Shown: piece by piece, positions 1-7,873 of the stretch
How the letters are laid out: each line of letters begins with the position of its first letter
How positions within the stretch are numbered: position 1 is the stretch's first letter
Assembly: GCA_964246985.1 (NCBI GenBank)
Contig: CAXTSE010000005.1
Coordinates: 160,411-224,410, forward strand
Source of the DNA: CAXTSE01 sp964246985
GTDB lineage: Bacteria > Actinomycetota > Actinomycetes > Actinomycetales > Microbacteriaceae
Reading direction: 5' to 3'
Length of the DNA: 64,000 bases
The notes under the pieces: generated by a model
What the model saw: the letters and a program-made list of their open reading frames with translations, nothing else
What the model was told of the DNA's origin: nothing
Database searches by the model: none
Translations under genes and position numbers: made by a program

Positions 1-263
1 AACGCACCGTCACCGTCGCCTCGAGCGTCGGTCTGCACGCCCGCCCCGCATCCCTCTTCAGCCAGGCTGCGGCCAAGACCGGCGTCCCCGTGACGCTCAC
101 GTCGGCGAAGGGCAAGAGCGTCAACGCGGCGAGCATCCTCGGCGTGCTCTCGCTCGGCATCGGCTCCGGCGAGGAGGTCACCCTCGCGTCCGACGCCGAG
201 GGAGCGGACGCCGCCCTCGACGAGCTCGTGAAGGTGCTCGAGACGGACCTCGACAAGGAGTAG
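1..263 (+). CDS. ptsH: HPr family phosphocarrier protein (5' truncated)
   Basis: This is the C-terminal 86 codons of an HPr-like phosphocarrier; the start lies left of the window. HPr carries phosphate on a histidine from enzyme I to the sugar-specific EIIA domains of the PTS in the cytoplasm. The active-site motif GLHARPAS is visible near the start, with His as the phosphorylated residue. The following KSVNAASILGVLSLG segment keeps a serine at the position of the regulatory Ser46 of Gram-positive HPr proteins. The acidic C-terminus and the length remaining fit a protein of about 88-90 aa, so only a few residues are missing. The rest of the PTS is not in the window. A hairpin follows the stop codon. 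Identification is secure. Confidence 0.93.
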   Translation, partial: RTVTVASSVGLHARPASLFSQAAAKTGVPVTLTSAKGKSVNAASILGVLSLGIGSGEEVTLASDAEGADAALDELVKVLETDLDKE

Positions 264-274
264 GACGTCGCCGG

Positions 275-317
275 TCGAGCCTGTCGAGACCCACCGCGCG
301 GATCTCGACAGGCTCGA
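275..317. terminator. Inverted repeat after ptsH, terminator-like
   Basis: Two perfectly complementary 15-bp arms, TCGAGCCTGTCGAGA and TCTCGACAGGCTCGA, lie at 275-289 and 303-317 with a 13-nt loop. The hairpin starts 12 nt after the ptsH stop codon. It has no clear T-tract. It may be a factor-assisted terminator or a copy of a dispersed palindrome; I cannot test copy number from one window. Confidence 0.6.
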
Positions 318-370
318 TCATCGGCCTGGCCCGATCACCGGCCTGCCGCTCCGCGACGGGCGGCCCTGAC

Positions 371-376
371 TACGCT
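371..376 (+). promoter_or_regulatory. -10 box (TACGCT) of a leaderless gene
   Basis: TACGCT ends 6 nt before the ATG at 383. No Shine-Dalgarno sequence can fit between, so the transcript probably starts at the ATG itself. Confidence 0.5.
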
Positions 377-382
377 GTCTGC

Positions 383-2059
383 ATGACCGACGCCGCTCGT
401 GAGTCCACCCCCATCGACGCCATCGCAGAGGGCTGGGTGCAGACCCTCATCGACCTCAATCCCGACGTGGCCGTCTGGATCGGCACGGAGGGTCGCCTCG
501 GGGAGTACGCCGACCTGTCCCCGGCCGGACACGACGCGCAGATCGCCGCCGCCCGGTCGGTCATCGGCTCCCTGCGCGGCGCGGAGCCCCTCGACGAGGT
601 CGATCGCGTCACGCGCGCCGACCTCCTCAGCGACCTCGAGCTGGCCGTCGAGTCGTACGAGGCGAAGCTGCATCTGCGCGACCTCAACGTCATCGTCTCG
701 CCCGCCCAGGAGATCCGCGAGACCTTCGATCTGATGCCGACCGCGACGACCGACGACTGGGCGACGATCGCCGAGAAGCTGGGCAACCTCCCGGCCGCGG
801 TCGACGGCTACATCGAGACCCTCCGCGCCGGCATCGCGGCCGGTGTGGTCCCGGCGCGTCGCCAGGTCGCGGAGGTCGCAGCCCAGGCTCGTCGGCACGC
901 GGACGCCGACGGATTCTTCTTCGACTTCACGGGCCACGCCGCGCTCGAGGGCGGGGGCACGCTTCCGGACCCGCTGGCATCCGATCTGCGCGCAGGCGCC
1001 GAGGTGTCGGCGCGCGCGTACGGCGAGCTGGCCGAGTTCCTCGAGCGCGAGCTCGCGCCGGTCGCCGGCGAGCGCGACGGCGTCGGTCGGGAGCACTACG
1101 CGCTGCAGTCGCGGCACTTCCTCGGTGCCGAGATCGACCTCGACGAGACCTACGAGTGGGGGATCGACGAGCTCCGCCGCATGGTCGACGAGCAGACCCG
1201 GATCGCGGGCGAGATCGTGCCCGGAGCCTCGGTCGAGGAGGCCATCGCCTTCCTCGACGACGACCAGAGCCGCAAGCTGCACGGCACCGACGAGCTGCAG
1301 TCCTGGATGCAGGCGCTCAGCGACAAGGCGGTCGCCGAGCTGTCGCGCGACCACTTCGACATCCCCGAGCCGGTTCGCACGCTCGAGTGCATGATCGCCC
1401 CGACGCAGGACGGCGGGATCTACTACACGAGCCCGAGCGACGACTTCTCACGGAGCGGCCGGATGTGGTGGAGCGTGCCCGAAGGAGTCACCGAGTTCGA
1501 CACCTGGCGCGAGACGACGACGGTCTACCACGAGGGAGTCCCCGGTCACCACCTTCAGCTCGGTCAGGCGGTCTACAACCGCGCGACCCTCAACACCTGG
1601 CGCCGCAACCTGGCGGGCACCAGCGGCCATGCCGAGGGGTGGGCGCTCTACGCCGAGAGGCTCATGGAGGAGCTCGGCTACCTCGACGACCCCGCCGACC
1701 GGCTCGGCATGCTCGACGGCCAGCGGATGCGGGCGGCACGGGTCGTGCTCGACATCGGCGTCCACCTCGGAAAGCCCCGGCTCGGCGGCGACGGTGTCTG
1801 GGACGCGCAGGAGGCGCTGCGCTTCATGCGCGCCAACGTGAACATGAACGACGCCTTCATCAAGTTCGAGGTGAACCGCTACCTGGGATGGCCGGGTCAG
1901 GCGCCCTCCTACAAGGTCGGTCAGCGCATCTGGGAGCAGATCCGCGAGGCGGCTCAGCGGCGGGAGGGGGCGGCCTTCTCGTTCAAGGACTTCCACAAGA
2001 GGGCGCTCGACCTCGGCGGCGTCGGACTCGACACCCTGCGCGGGGAGCTGCTGGCCTGA
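383..2059 (+). CDS. DUF885 family protein, probable metal-dependent hydrolase
   Basis: A 558-aa cytoplasmic protein of the DUF885 family, with no signal peptide. The family hallmark HEGVPGHHLQ is present about two thirds along, followed by GHAEGWALYAERLM. The histidines and glutamates in these motifs resemble a zinc peptidase site (HExxH-like with a downstream EGW helix). The family is therefore usually described as putative peptidases or hydrolases, with no settled substrate. The length is normal for the family. The ATG at 383 is chosen because a TACGCT -10 box ends 6 nt upstream and the family domain begins soon after. The gene stands alone between ptsH and a secreted protease, with its own promoter. 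Family membership is clear; the reaction is unknown. Confidence 0.88.
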   Translation: MTDAARESTPIDAIAEGWVQTLIDLNPDVAVWIGTEGRLGEYADLSPAGHDAQIAAARSVIGSLRGAEPLDEVDRVTRADLLSDLELAVESYEAKLHLRDLNVIVSPAQEIRETFDLMPTATTDDWATIAEKLGNLPAAVDGYIETLRAGIAAGVVPARRQVAEVAAQARRHADADGFFFDFTGHAALEGGGTLPDPLASDLRAGAEVSARAYGELAEFLERELAPVAGERDGVGREHYALQSRHFLGAEIDLDETYEWGIDELRRMVDEQTRIAGEIVPGASVEEAIAFLDDDQSRKLHGTDELQSWMQALSDKAVAELSRDHFDIPEPVRTLECMIAPTQDGGIYYTSPSDDFSRSGRMWWSVPEGVTEFDTWRETTTVYHEGVPGHHLQLGQAVYNRATLNTWRRNLAGTSGHAEGWALYAERLMEELGYLDDPADRLGMLDGQRMRAARVVLDIGVHLGKPRLGGDGVWDAQEALRFMRANVNMNDAFIKFEVNRYLGWPGQAPSYKVGQRIWEQIREAAQRREGAAFSFKDFHKRALDLGGVGLDTLRGELLA

Positions 2060-2152
2060 CCCCCGCAATGGGTCCAGGGGCGCTCTGGCCCCGCCCGAAC
2101 CGCGTCGGTAGCCTCGATCACAGGGGATTGACGGTCGACGGGGGACTGCAGA

Positions 2153-4060
2153 GTGACCAGAGCAGGGTGGGGATCTCTCGCGGGCGCCGTCGTCGTGGTG
2201 GCGGCATCGCTGGTCGCACCGCTGAGCCCGGCAACCGCGTCGGAGGCATCGTCGGACGTCCTGATCGACGTCGACGGAACCCTGCTCGTCATGTACTCCG
2301 AGAGTCCGACCGGCGCAGGCGCGGCTGAGCCGGACAGGTCGGTGTCGGTGCTCGTCGGGGACTCCTACATCGAGCTCGACGGCTCGCAGGTCGACGACGC
2401 CGCGACCGGTGACCGCTTCCAGGGCACGGTCGCCGTTCCCGAGGAGATCGCGGATGCCGCGGCCGGCACCGCCGCCGCGTCCGATGCCGAGGTGCTCGCC
2501 GCGGCCGCCGAGGCCGAGGAGCCGGTCGCGATCACCGACGGCGACATCGTCACGGCGCTCGCCAGCACGGCGACCCCGCATTCGCATTCGTTCCAGATAG
2601 CTCTCCCCACCGTCGGAGGCACTGCGTCGCCGTACAACGCGTCCAGCGGCCAGTCCATGATGAACCTCGTGTCCGGCTACTGGCAGGGCCAGTCCGACGG
2701 CGCCATCGACAGCTCCTCGGTCGGCGTCCCCGTCTCCTACACATCGGGACTGGCGTGCACCGCCGACCCGCGTCCGATGTGGGCGGAGGCGATCAACCGC
2801 ACCTACCCGACCTACGCCAACTCGCTGCAGGGTCTGAGCGCGTTTCTTGCTCAGGACGACGGTCGGCACGTCGCCGTGATCCTCCCGGCCGCGTGCGGAG
2901 CGAGCTCGCCGATCGGCGTCGGCGTCGTGGGGAACTCGCTTCACAGCAACGGCGTCCTCACCATCGTCGGCGGCACCGGAATCGACAAGTCGACGGTCAT
3001 CCACGAGGTCGGCCACAACATGGGCCTCGGCCACTCGAACCTCGTCGTGTGCGCCGCGACGTGCTCGTCGAGCGAGTACGGCGACTTCTGGGACGTGATG
3101 GGCAAGGGCATCGTCGGGTACGACAGCCCCGGACAGCTCAACATCCGGTCGAAGTGGGCGCTCGGCTTCGTCGACGCCACGCAGGTGCCGCTCGTCGAGA
3201 TCGGATCGGCGGCCACGCTCTCCACGGTGCGCACCCTCGCCCAGATCAACAGCTACGGCACCGTCGGGTATCGCATCAAGGATCCCGTCACCGGCGAGAT
3301 CCTGTTCGTCGAGAACCGCGCGGGGGAGACGGGGACGTTCTACAGCGCCCCGAACAAGACGGCCGGCATCGGGGGACTCACGATCCCGATGCGCACCGGG
3401 ATCCGTCTCTCCGGAGCGACGGCGCAGGGCGGCTCGCAGGTCTTCGCGAGGACCTGCCCCGACCGGTCGGACTGGACCTGCGCCACCGCCTCGGCCGTGG
3501 GGCAGCAGGTCTCCAACGCGTCGGGCAGCGTGACCGTCACCATGCTCGCCACCGGCGGCAGCGCGGCGAACAACATCCGGATCGACCTCGTCGCCGGTGC
3601 ACCCGTCTACAGGTTCTACAGCCCGCAGAACGCGACGCACTTCTACACGATCAGCACGGCGGAGCGCGACGCCATCGTCGCGAGCTACCCGCCGCAGGTC
3701 TGGACGTACGAGGGGGTCGCCTACACGGCCTACGCGACGCCGGTCGCCGGATCCACGCCTCTGTACCGGTTCTACAGCCCCAGCATGAAGGGGCACTTCT
3801 TCACGATCTCGGATACCGAGAAGTCGTCCATCATCGCCAACTTCCCCTCGACCACCTGGACGTTCGAGGGAACCGCCTACTACGTCCTCCCCGTCTCGGC
3901 GAACCCCGCGACGAGCACGCTGGTCTACAGGTTCTGGAGCCCCAAGAACCAGCACCACTTCTACACGGCCAGCCCGACGGAGAAGAATCAGATCCAGGCC
4001 GGCTACCCGGCGGAGATCTGGACCTACGAGGGCGAGAGCTTCCGGGTGCCGACCACCTGA
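2153..4060 (+). CDS. Secreted gametolysin-like zinc metalloprotease with C-terminal DUF5648-type repeats
   Basis: A 635-aa exported protein. The first ~30 residues form a signal peptide: a basic start, a hydrophobic stretch rich in A and V, then a PATAS-type cleavage region. The metzincin zinc site HEVGHNMGLGH begins at His284 (His284, Glu285, His288, His294). It is followed by the Met-turn in EYGDFWDVMG, the arrangement typical of gametolysin-like M11 peptidases. The C-terminal ~150 residues hold three repeats of ~45 aa, each with a V/LYRF(Y/W)SP opening, an HF(Y/F)T core and a W-T-(Y/F)-EG end. These match DUF5648-type repeats, often found on secreted enzymes and thought to bind surfaces or sugars. 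The GTG start has a GGGGG-type ribosome site just upstream. The target protein is unknown. Confidence 0.85.
   Translation: MTRAGWGSLAGAVVVVAASLVAPLSPATASEASSDVLIDVDGTLLVMYSESPTGAGAAEPDRSVSVLVGDSYIELDGSQVDDAATGDRFQGTVAVPEEIADAAAGTAAASDAEVLAAAAEAEEPVAITDGDIVTALASTATPHSHSFQIALPTVGGTASPYNASSGQSMMNLVSGYWQGQSDGAIDSSSVGVPVSYTSGLACTADPRPMWAEAINRTYPTYANSLQGLSAFLAQDDGRHVAVILPAACGASSPIGVGVVGNSLHSNGVLTIVGGTGIDKSTVIHEVGHNMGLGHSNLVVCAATCSSSEYGDFWDVMGKGIVGYDSPGQLNIRSKWALGFVDATQVPLVEIGSAATLSTVRTLAQINSYGTVGYRIKDPVTGEILFVENRAGETGTFYSAPNKTAGIGGLTIPMRTGIRLSGATAQGGSQVFARTCPDRSDWTCATASAVGQQVSNASGSVTVTMLATGGSAANNIRIDLVAGAPVYRFYSPQNATHFYTISTAERDAIVASYPPQVWTYEGVAYTAYATPVAGSTPLYRFYSPSMKGHFFTISDTEKSSIIANFPSTTWTFEGTAYYVLPVSANPATSTLVYRFWSPKNQHHFYTASPTEKNQIQAGYPAEIWTYEGESFRVPTT
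3602..4057 (+). repeat. Three tandem DUF5648-type protein repeats
   Basis: Three consecutive ~45-codon units encode diverged copies of the same module, starting near 3602, 3758 and 3924. Conserved positions are YRF(Y/W)SP, H-F-(Y/F)-T, (A/S)-E-(R/K) and W-T-(Y/F)-EG. The divergence of the copies indicates an old duplication. Confidence 0.75.
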
Positions 4061-4092
4061 TCGCGAATGCTGACGGACCGTCAGGTCGCACC

Positions 4093-4098
4093 TAGACT
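4093..4098 (+). promoter_or_regulatory. Promoter with -10 TAGACT and -35-like TGACGG
   Basis: TAGACT ends 7 nt before the ATG at 4106. TGACGG lies at 4071-4076, 16 nt upstream of it. This fits a housekeeping-sigma promoter for a leaderless transcript. Confidence 0.55.
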
Positions 4099-4105
4099 CT
4101 CCGAC

Positions 4106-4747
4106 ATGACCGAGCCCGTGAGTCCCGACCCTGCGAACCCCGATGCGGTTCCCGCGCCTGGCGCGCCCGCCGCGCCCGCGGGCGGAGTCCACCACCTGTC
4201 GCGATTCTTCGTGAAGCAGCGCCTGACGATGATGGTGAACCGCTACGAGGTGCGTGTCGCGAACCCCGACGGCACTCCGGGTCCGCTGCTGGCGGTAGCC
4301 CAGCAGAAGCGCCTCGCCATGAAGGAGCGCGTCACCTTCTTCGCCGACGAGGCCCGCACGCAGCCGGTGTTCTCCTTCGCCGCCCGCCAGATCCTCGACC
4401 TGTCGTCCGTCTACGACGTGTTCGACGCGGCCGGCACGCCGATCGGCTATTTCCAGAAGGACTTCAAGGCCAGCCTGCTGCGGTCGAGCTTCCACCTCGG
4501 CGGTCCGGGCATCGACGCCTACGGCCAGGAGCGCAACGAGGTCGTCGCTATCATCCGGCGCTTCGTCGACTTCCCGTTCTCGTTCCACTTCGACTTCCGC
4601 GACAAGGCCAGCGGCCAGGTCGTCATGTCGAGCGACCGGCAGTTCTCACTGCGCGATCGCTACACCGTCGACGTGCCCGACCCGAGGATCGACTTCCGTC
4701 TGGCGGCCGCGATGGCCGTCGGGCTCGACGCGCTGCTGCAGCGCTGA
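4106..4747 (+). CDS. LURP-one-related (Tubby C-like fold) family protein
   Basis: A 213-aa protein with a Pro/Ala-rich N-terminal ~30 residues followed by a LURP-one-related beta-barrel domain. Characteristic phrases include FFVKQRLTMMVNRYEV, a FAARQ-type segment, a VYDV-type strand and RDKASGQVV. The fold is shared with the Tubby C-terminal domain and scramblases, so a membrane-lipid or phosphoinositide-like interaction is possible, but no function is established in bacteria. No signal peptide or membrane segment is seen. The ATG at 4106 is preferred over an in-frame start 39 nt upstream, because TAGACT lies between them and ends 7 nt before 4106. The gene sits alone between the metalloprotease and rpsA. 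Confidence 0.78.
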   Translation: MTEPVSPDPANPDAVPAPGAPAAPAGGVHHLSRFFVKQRLTMMVNRYEVRVANPDGTPGPLLAVAQQKRLAMKERVTFFADEARTQPVFSFAARQILDLSSVYDVFDAAGTPIGYFQKDFKASLLRSSFHLGGPGIDAYGQERNEVVAIIRRFVDFPFSFHFDFRDKASGQVVMSSDRQFSLRDRYTVDVPDPRIDFRLAAAMAVGLDALLQR

Positions 4748-4776
4748 CGCCTCTCGTAGCTCAGACCCCCATGCGC

Positions 4777-4782
4777 TAAGCT
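4777..4782 (+). promoter_or_regulatory. Candidate -10 box (TAAGCT) of rpsA
   Basis: TAAGCT lies about 100 nt before the rpsA start. This would give a roughly 95-nt leader, the length expected for a regulated ribosomal-protein mRNA. No convincing -35 is seen. Confidence 0.35.
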
Positions 4783-4882
4783 GGAGTGTCGCTCTCGCGG
4801 CATTCCCATCACTCATGCCCTCGGCGCAGCCAGCATCATCGTGCCGTCGGCCCGACACCCATCCATCCGGAGCACCCACTAC

Positions 4883-6367
4883 ATGACAACCGCAACGACC
4901 GCCACGGCTACCAAGCAGGTCGCCATCAACGACATCGGATCTGCTGAAGACTTCCTGGCCGCGGTCGAACTGACCCTCAAGTTCTTCAACGACGGCGACC
5001 TCATCGAAGGAACCGTCGTCAAGATCGACCGCGACGAGGTCCTCCTCGACGTCGGCTACAAGACCGAGGGCGTCATCCCCTCGCGCGAGCTCTCCATCAA
5101 GCACGACGTCGACCCCTCCGAGGTCGTCAACGTCGGCGACATGGTCGAGGCCCTCGTTCTCCAGAAGGAGGACAAGGAAGGCCGTCTGATCCTGTCCAAG
5201 AAGCGCGCGCAGTACGAGCGTGCGTGGGGCGACGTCGAGAAGATCAAGGACTCGGATGGCGTCGTCACCGGGTCGGTCATCGAGGTCGTCAAGGGCGGGC
5301 TCATCGTCGACATCGGCCTCCGCGGCTTCCTCCCGGCCTCGCTCATCGAGCTGCGCCGCGTCCGCGACCTCACGCCGTACCTCGGTCAGGAGATCGAGGC
5401 CAAGATCCTCGAGCTCGACAAGAACCGCAACAACGTCGTCCTGAGCCGCCGCGCGCTGCTCGAGCAGACGCAGAGCGAGTCGCGCTCGACGTTCCTCAAC
5501 AACCTCCAGAAGGGCCAGGTCCGCAAGGGCGTCGTGTCCTCCATCGTCAACTTCGGCGCGTTCGTCGACCTGGGCGGCGTGGACGGCCTCGTGCACGTCT
5601 CCGAGCTCTCGTGGAAGCACATCGAGCACGCCTCCGAGGTCGTCGAGGTGGGCCAGGAGGTCACCGTCGAGATCCTCGAGGTCGACCTGGAGCGCGAGCG
5701 CGTGTCGCTGTCGCTCAAGGCCACCCAGGAGGACCCGTGGCAGCTGTTCGCCCGCACCCACGCGATCGGCCAGATCGCGCCCGGAAAGGTCACCAAGCTG
5801 GTGCCGTTCGGTGCGTTCGTCCGCGTCGCCGAGGGCATCGAGGGCCTGGTGCACATCTCCGAGCTGTCGGGCAAGCACGTCGAGCTCGCCGAGCAGGTCG
5901 TGTCGGTCGGCGACGAGGTCTTCGTCAAGGTCATCGACATCGACCTCGAGCGTCGCCGCATCTCGCTGAGCCTCAAGCAGGCCAACGAGGGCATCGACCC
6001 GAACAACGCCGAGTTCGACTCCGGCCTCGCCGCCCTGTACGGCATGGTCACCGAGTACGACGAGCAGGGTAACTACAAGTTCCCCGAGGGCTTCGACGCG
6101 ACCAGCGGCGAGTGGCTCGAGGGCTTCGACACCCAGCGCGAGGCGTGGGAGGCCGAGTACGCGGCCGCTCAGGTGCGCTGGGAGGCCCACAAGAAGCAGA
6201 TCCTCGCGGCCGAGGAGGCCGAGTCGCAGATCGACGAGACCCGCCCCGCCGCGTCCTCGTCGTCCTCGTCGTCGAACTCCTTCTCCAGCGAGTCGGCCTC
6301 GGCCGGCACGCTGGCCGACGACGAGTCGCTCGCGGCTCTTCGCGAGAAGCTCAGCTCGAACAACTAG
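4883..6367 (+). CDS. rpsA: 30S ribosomal protein S1
   Basis: A 494-aa S1 protein with four S1 (OB-fold) RNA-binding domains at about residues 35-105, 120-190, 208-276 and 293-362. Each shows the pattern G-x-V-x3-x-x-G-A/L-F/I-V-D followed by a (G)-L-V-H-x-S-E-L segment. S1 binds mRNA on the small subunit and helps start translation. Four domains and about 490 aa are normal for actinobacteria (E. coli has six). The C-terminus is a low-complexity, serine-rich tail. The ATG at 4883 is chosen because the protein then starts with a typical Thr/Ala-rich segment and a GGAG lies about 12 nt upstream. A strong hairpin follows the stop codon. Confidence 0.97.
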   Translation: MTTATTATATKQVAINDIGSAEDFLAAVELTLKFFNDGDLIEGTVVKIDRDEVLLDVGYKTEGVIPSRELSIKHDVDPSEVVNVGDMVEALVLQKEDKEGRLILSKKRAQYERAWGDVEKIKDSDGVVTGSVIEVVKGGLIVDIGLRGFLPASLIELRRVRDLTPYLGQEIEAKILELDKNRNNVVLSRRALLEQTQSESRSTFLNNLQKGQVRKGVVSSIVNFGAFVDLGGVDGLVHVSELSWKHIEHASEVVEVGQEVTVEILEVDLERERVSLSLKATQEDPWQLFARTHAIGQIAPGKVTKLVPFGAFVRVAEGIEGLVHISELSGKHVELAEQVVSVGDEVFVKVIDIDLERRRISLSLKQANEGIDPNNAEFDSGLAALYGMVTEYDEQGNYKFPEGFDATSGEWLEGFDTQREAWEAEYAAAQVRWEAHKKQILAAEEAESQIDETRPAASSSSSSSNSFSSESASAGTLADDESLAALREKLSSNN

Positions 6368-6377
6368 GTTCTGACTC

Positions 6378-7265
6378 ATGGATGAGGGCCGGGCGCAGAT
6401 GCGTCCGGCCCTCTCTGTGTCCGGCGACGGCGGGTCAGACGACATCCTCGCGCTCTTCGACGCTCAGGTTCGGGGTGGTGCGGCGACCGGCGACGGTGCG
6501 CCGGCCCAGATCGACGGCCCCGTCACCCGCGTCACCTACTCCTCGGGCGGCTTCATCGCGACGCCGCGCGACACCGGCCTTCGCGGCGCCGACCTCGACG
6601 CCCTGATCGCCCGCCAGCGCGACCACTTCGCGGCCGTCGGCTTGCCGGTCGAGTGGAAGACGTATGGCTACGACCAGCCCGACGATCTGACGGATCGGCT
6701 GATCACCGCCGGGTTCTCTCCCGAGGAGCCGGAGACCGTCCTCATCGGCACCTCCGCCGACCTGGCCGGCCTCGGCTCGGACGTGGCCGGAGTGAGCGTC
6801 CGCGAGACGGACGACCCCCGCGATCTCGCCGCGATCGGAGTCCTGCACACCGAGGTCTGGGGCGAGGACTGGTCGTGGATCGCCGCCGACCTGCGGCAGC
6901 GCATCGATGCACTCGGCCAGGACGGCATCCGCGTGCTGGTCGCCGAGGCAGACGGCGCCGTCGTCTCGGCCGCCTGGCTCGTGATGAGACCGGACGGCGA
7001 CTTCGCCGGACTGTGGGGCGGATCGACGCTGTCCGCCTGGCGCGGACGGGGCGTCTATCGCGCCCTGGTCGCCCGCCGGGCGGCGATCGCGCGGGAGCGC
7101 GGCTACCGGTACCTGCAGGTGGACGCGTCCGAGATGAGCCGCCCGATCCTCGAGCGTCTCGGATTCCGCGCCATCACCCAGACGACGCCGTATGTGTGGA
7201 CGCCCCCGTCGGCGCGATCTGCGGGGCCGCACCCAGCTGACGGCGCTTCCGTCGCATCCGCCTGA
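6378..7265 (+). CDS. GNAT family N-acetyltransferase
   Basis: A 295-aa protein whose C-terminal half is a GNAT acetyltransferase domain, residues about 145-275. It has the beta4 strand plus the acetyl-CoA loop region LSAWRGRGVYRALVARRA (the R/Q-x-x-G-x-G/A signature) and the C-terminal RPILERLGFRA segment. The N-terminal half is a diverged second domain, as in several actinobacterial GNATs. The substrate is unknown. The start is uncertain. ATG 6378 has a TAGGTT box 7 nt upstream, but its first 12 codons lie in the hairpin that looks like the rpsA terminator. GTG 6417 would give a 282-aa protein. The 3' end overlaps the convergent DUF4126 gene by 92 bp. Confidence 0.82.
   Translation: MDEGRAQMRPALSVSGDGGSDDILALFDAQVRGGAATGDGAPAQIDGPVTRVTYSSGGFIATPRDTGLRGADLDALIARQRDHFAAVGLPVEWKTYGYDQPDDLTDRLITAGFSPEEPETVLIGTSADLAGLGSDVAGVSVRETDDPRDLAAIGVLHTEVWGEDWSWIAADLRQRIDALGQDGIRVLVAEADGAVVSAAWLVMRPDGDFAGLWGGSTLSAWRGRGVYRALVARRAAIARERGYRYLQVDASEMSRPILERLGFRAITQTTPYVWTPPSARSAGPHPADGASVASA
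6384..6413 (+). terminator. rpsA terminator-like hairpin
   Basis: A 13-bp stem with one G-U pair and an AGAT loop. Its outer arms are GAGGGCCGG (6384-6392) and CCGGCCCTC (6405-6413), followed by a short pyrimidine tail. It begins 16 nt after the rpsA stop codon and overlaps the first codons of the next gene if ATG 6378 is used. Confidence 0.65.
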
Positions 7266-7818
7266 TCAGGGCGACGAGGCTTGCCACGACGCCGGCGATC
7301 GCGACGATCACCAGCAGCGGGAACAGAACAGCCAGCACCGTGAGCACGACGCTCGCGACGTCCTCTGCGGCGCTCAGGGCGGGCGCGGCGAGCCCGAATG
7401 TGACGGCGTTGGCGGCGGGACGGGCCATGGACTTGGCCGCGTGGACCGTGAGCGAGAGCAGGATGCCGATGACGATCGGCACCCACTGGTTGCTTGCGAA
7501 GAACGACGCCGGATCGGTGACCGCGACGGTCTCGGACGACGTGCCCGTTCCGAACAGGATGCCGCCTGCGGCCGGGCGCACGAGAGTCTGGATCCAGTCG
7601 TTGACCGAGTCGACGGCCGGGATCTTGTCGGCGACGATCTCGATGACGAGCAGGACGCCGAAGATCACCATGACCCACTCGTTGCCGAGCCACGCCCACC
7701 CCGACGGCAGGGTGACCCAGTCGGTGAAGCGCCCGAGGAGCCCCATCGCGAGCAGCGGGATGTAGGCGTTGAGGCCCGCCGCGGTCGCGAGACCGGCTCC
7801 CGTCAAGAACTCGAGCAT
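7174..7818 (-). CDS. DUF4126 family membrane protein
   Basis: A 214-aa integral membrane protein of the DUF4126 family. It opens with the characteristic GAGLATAAGLNAYIPLL segment, which has glycine-rich first-helix features. Further hydrophobic segments lie at about residues 45-65 (VMVIFGVLLVIEIV), 110-130 and 150-180, and it ends in a basic, Arg-rich cytoplasmic tail. No function is established for the family. The ATG at 7818 has a TAGCCT -10 box 7 nt upstream on the minus strand, so it is probably leaderless. The last ~30 codons overlap the 3' end of the convergent GNAT gene. The family call is good. Confidence 0.82.
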   Translation of the reverse strand: MLEFLTGAGLATAAGLNAYIPLLAMGLLGRFTDWVTLPSGWAWLGNEWVMVIFGVLLVIEIVADKIPAVDSVNDWIQTLVRPAAGGILFGTGTSSETVAVTDPASFFASNQWVPIVIGILLSLTVHAAKSMARPAANAVTFGLAAPALSAAEDVASVVLTVLAVLFPLLVIVAIAGVVASLVALIRRMRRKRRQLGAAPQIAPTGASTHTASSG

Positions 7819-7825
7819 GGCTCCG

Positions 7826-7831
7826 AGGCTA
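7826..7831 (-). promoter_or_regulatory. -10 box (TAGCCT) of the DUF4126 gene
   Basis: On the minus strand TAGCCT ends 7 nt before the ATG at 7818, with no room for a Shine-Dalgarno site. Confidence 0.45.
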
Positions 7832-7861
7832 CCAGCCGGGCCCCGCGCGACCGAGGGCGGT

Positions 7862-7867
7862 TACGAT
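7862..7867 (+). promoter_or_regulatory. -10 box (TACGAT) of coaE
   Basis: TACGAT ends 6 nt before the GTG start of coaE at 7874, which suggests a leaderless mRNA. Confidence 0.5.
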
Positions 7868-7873
7868 GGCCGG

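Noticed and set aside
1448..4588. A 1046-codon minus-strand frame across the DUF885, metalloprotease and LURP-one genes
   Set aside because: It spans three convincing plus-strand genes and their intergenic DNA, and the translation has no recognisable motif.
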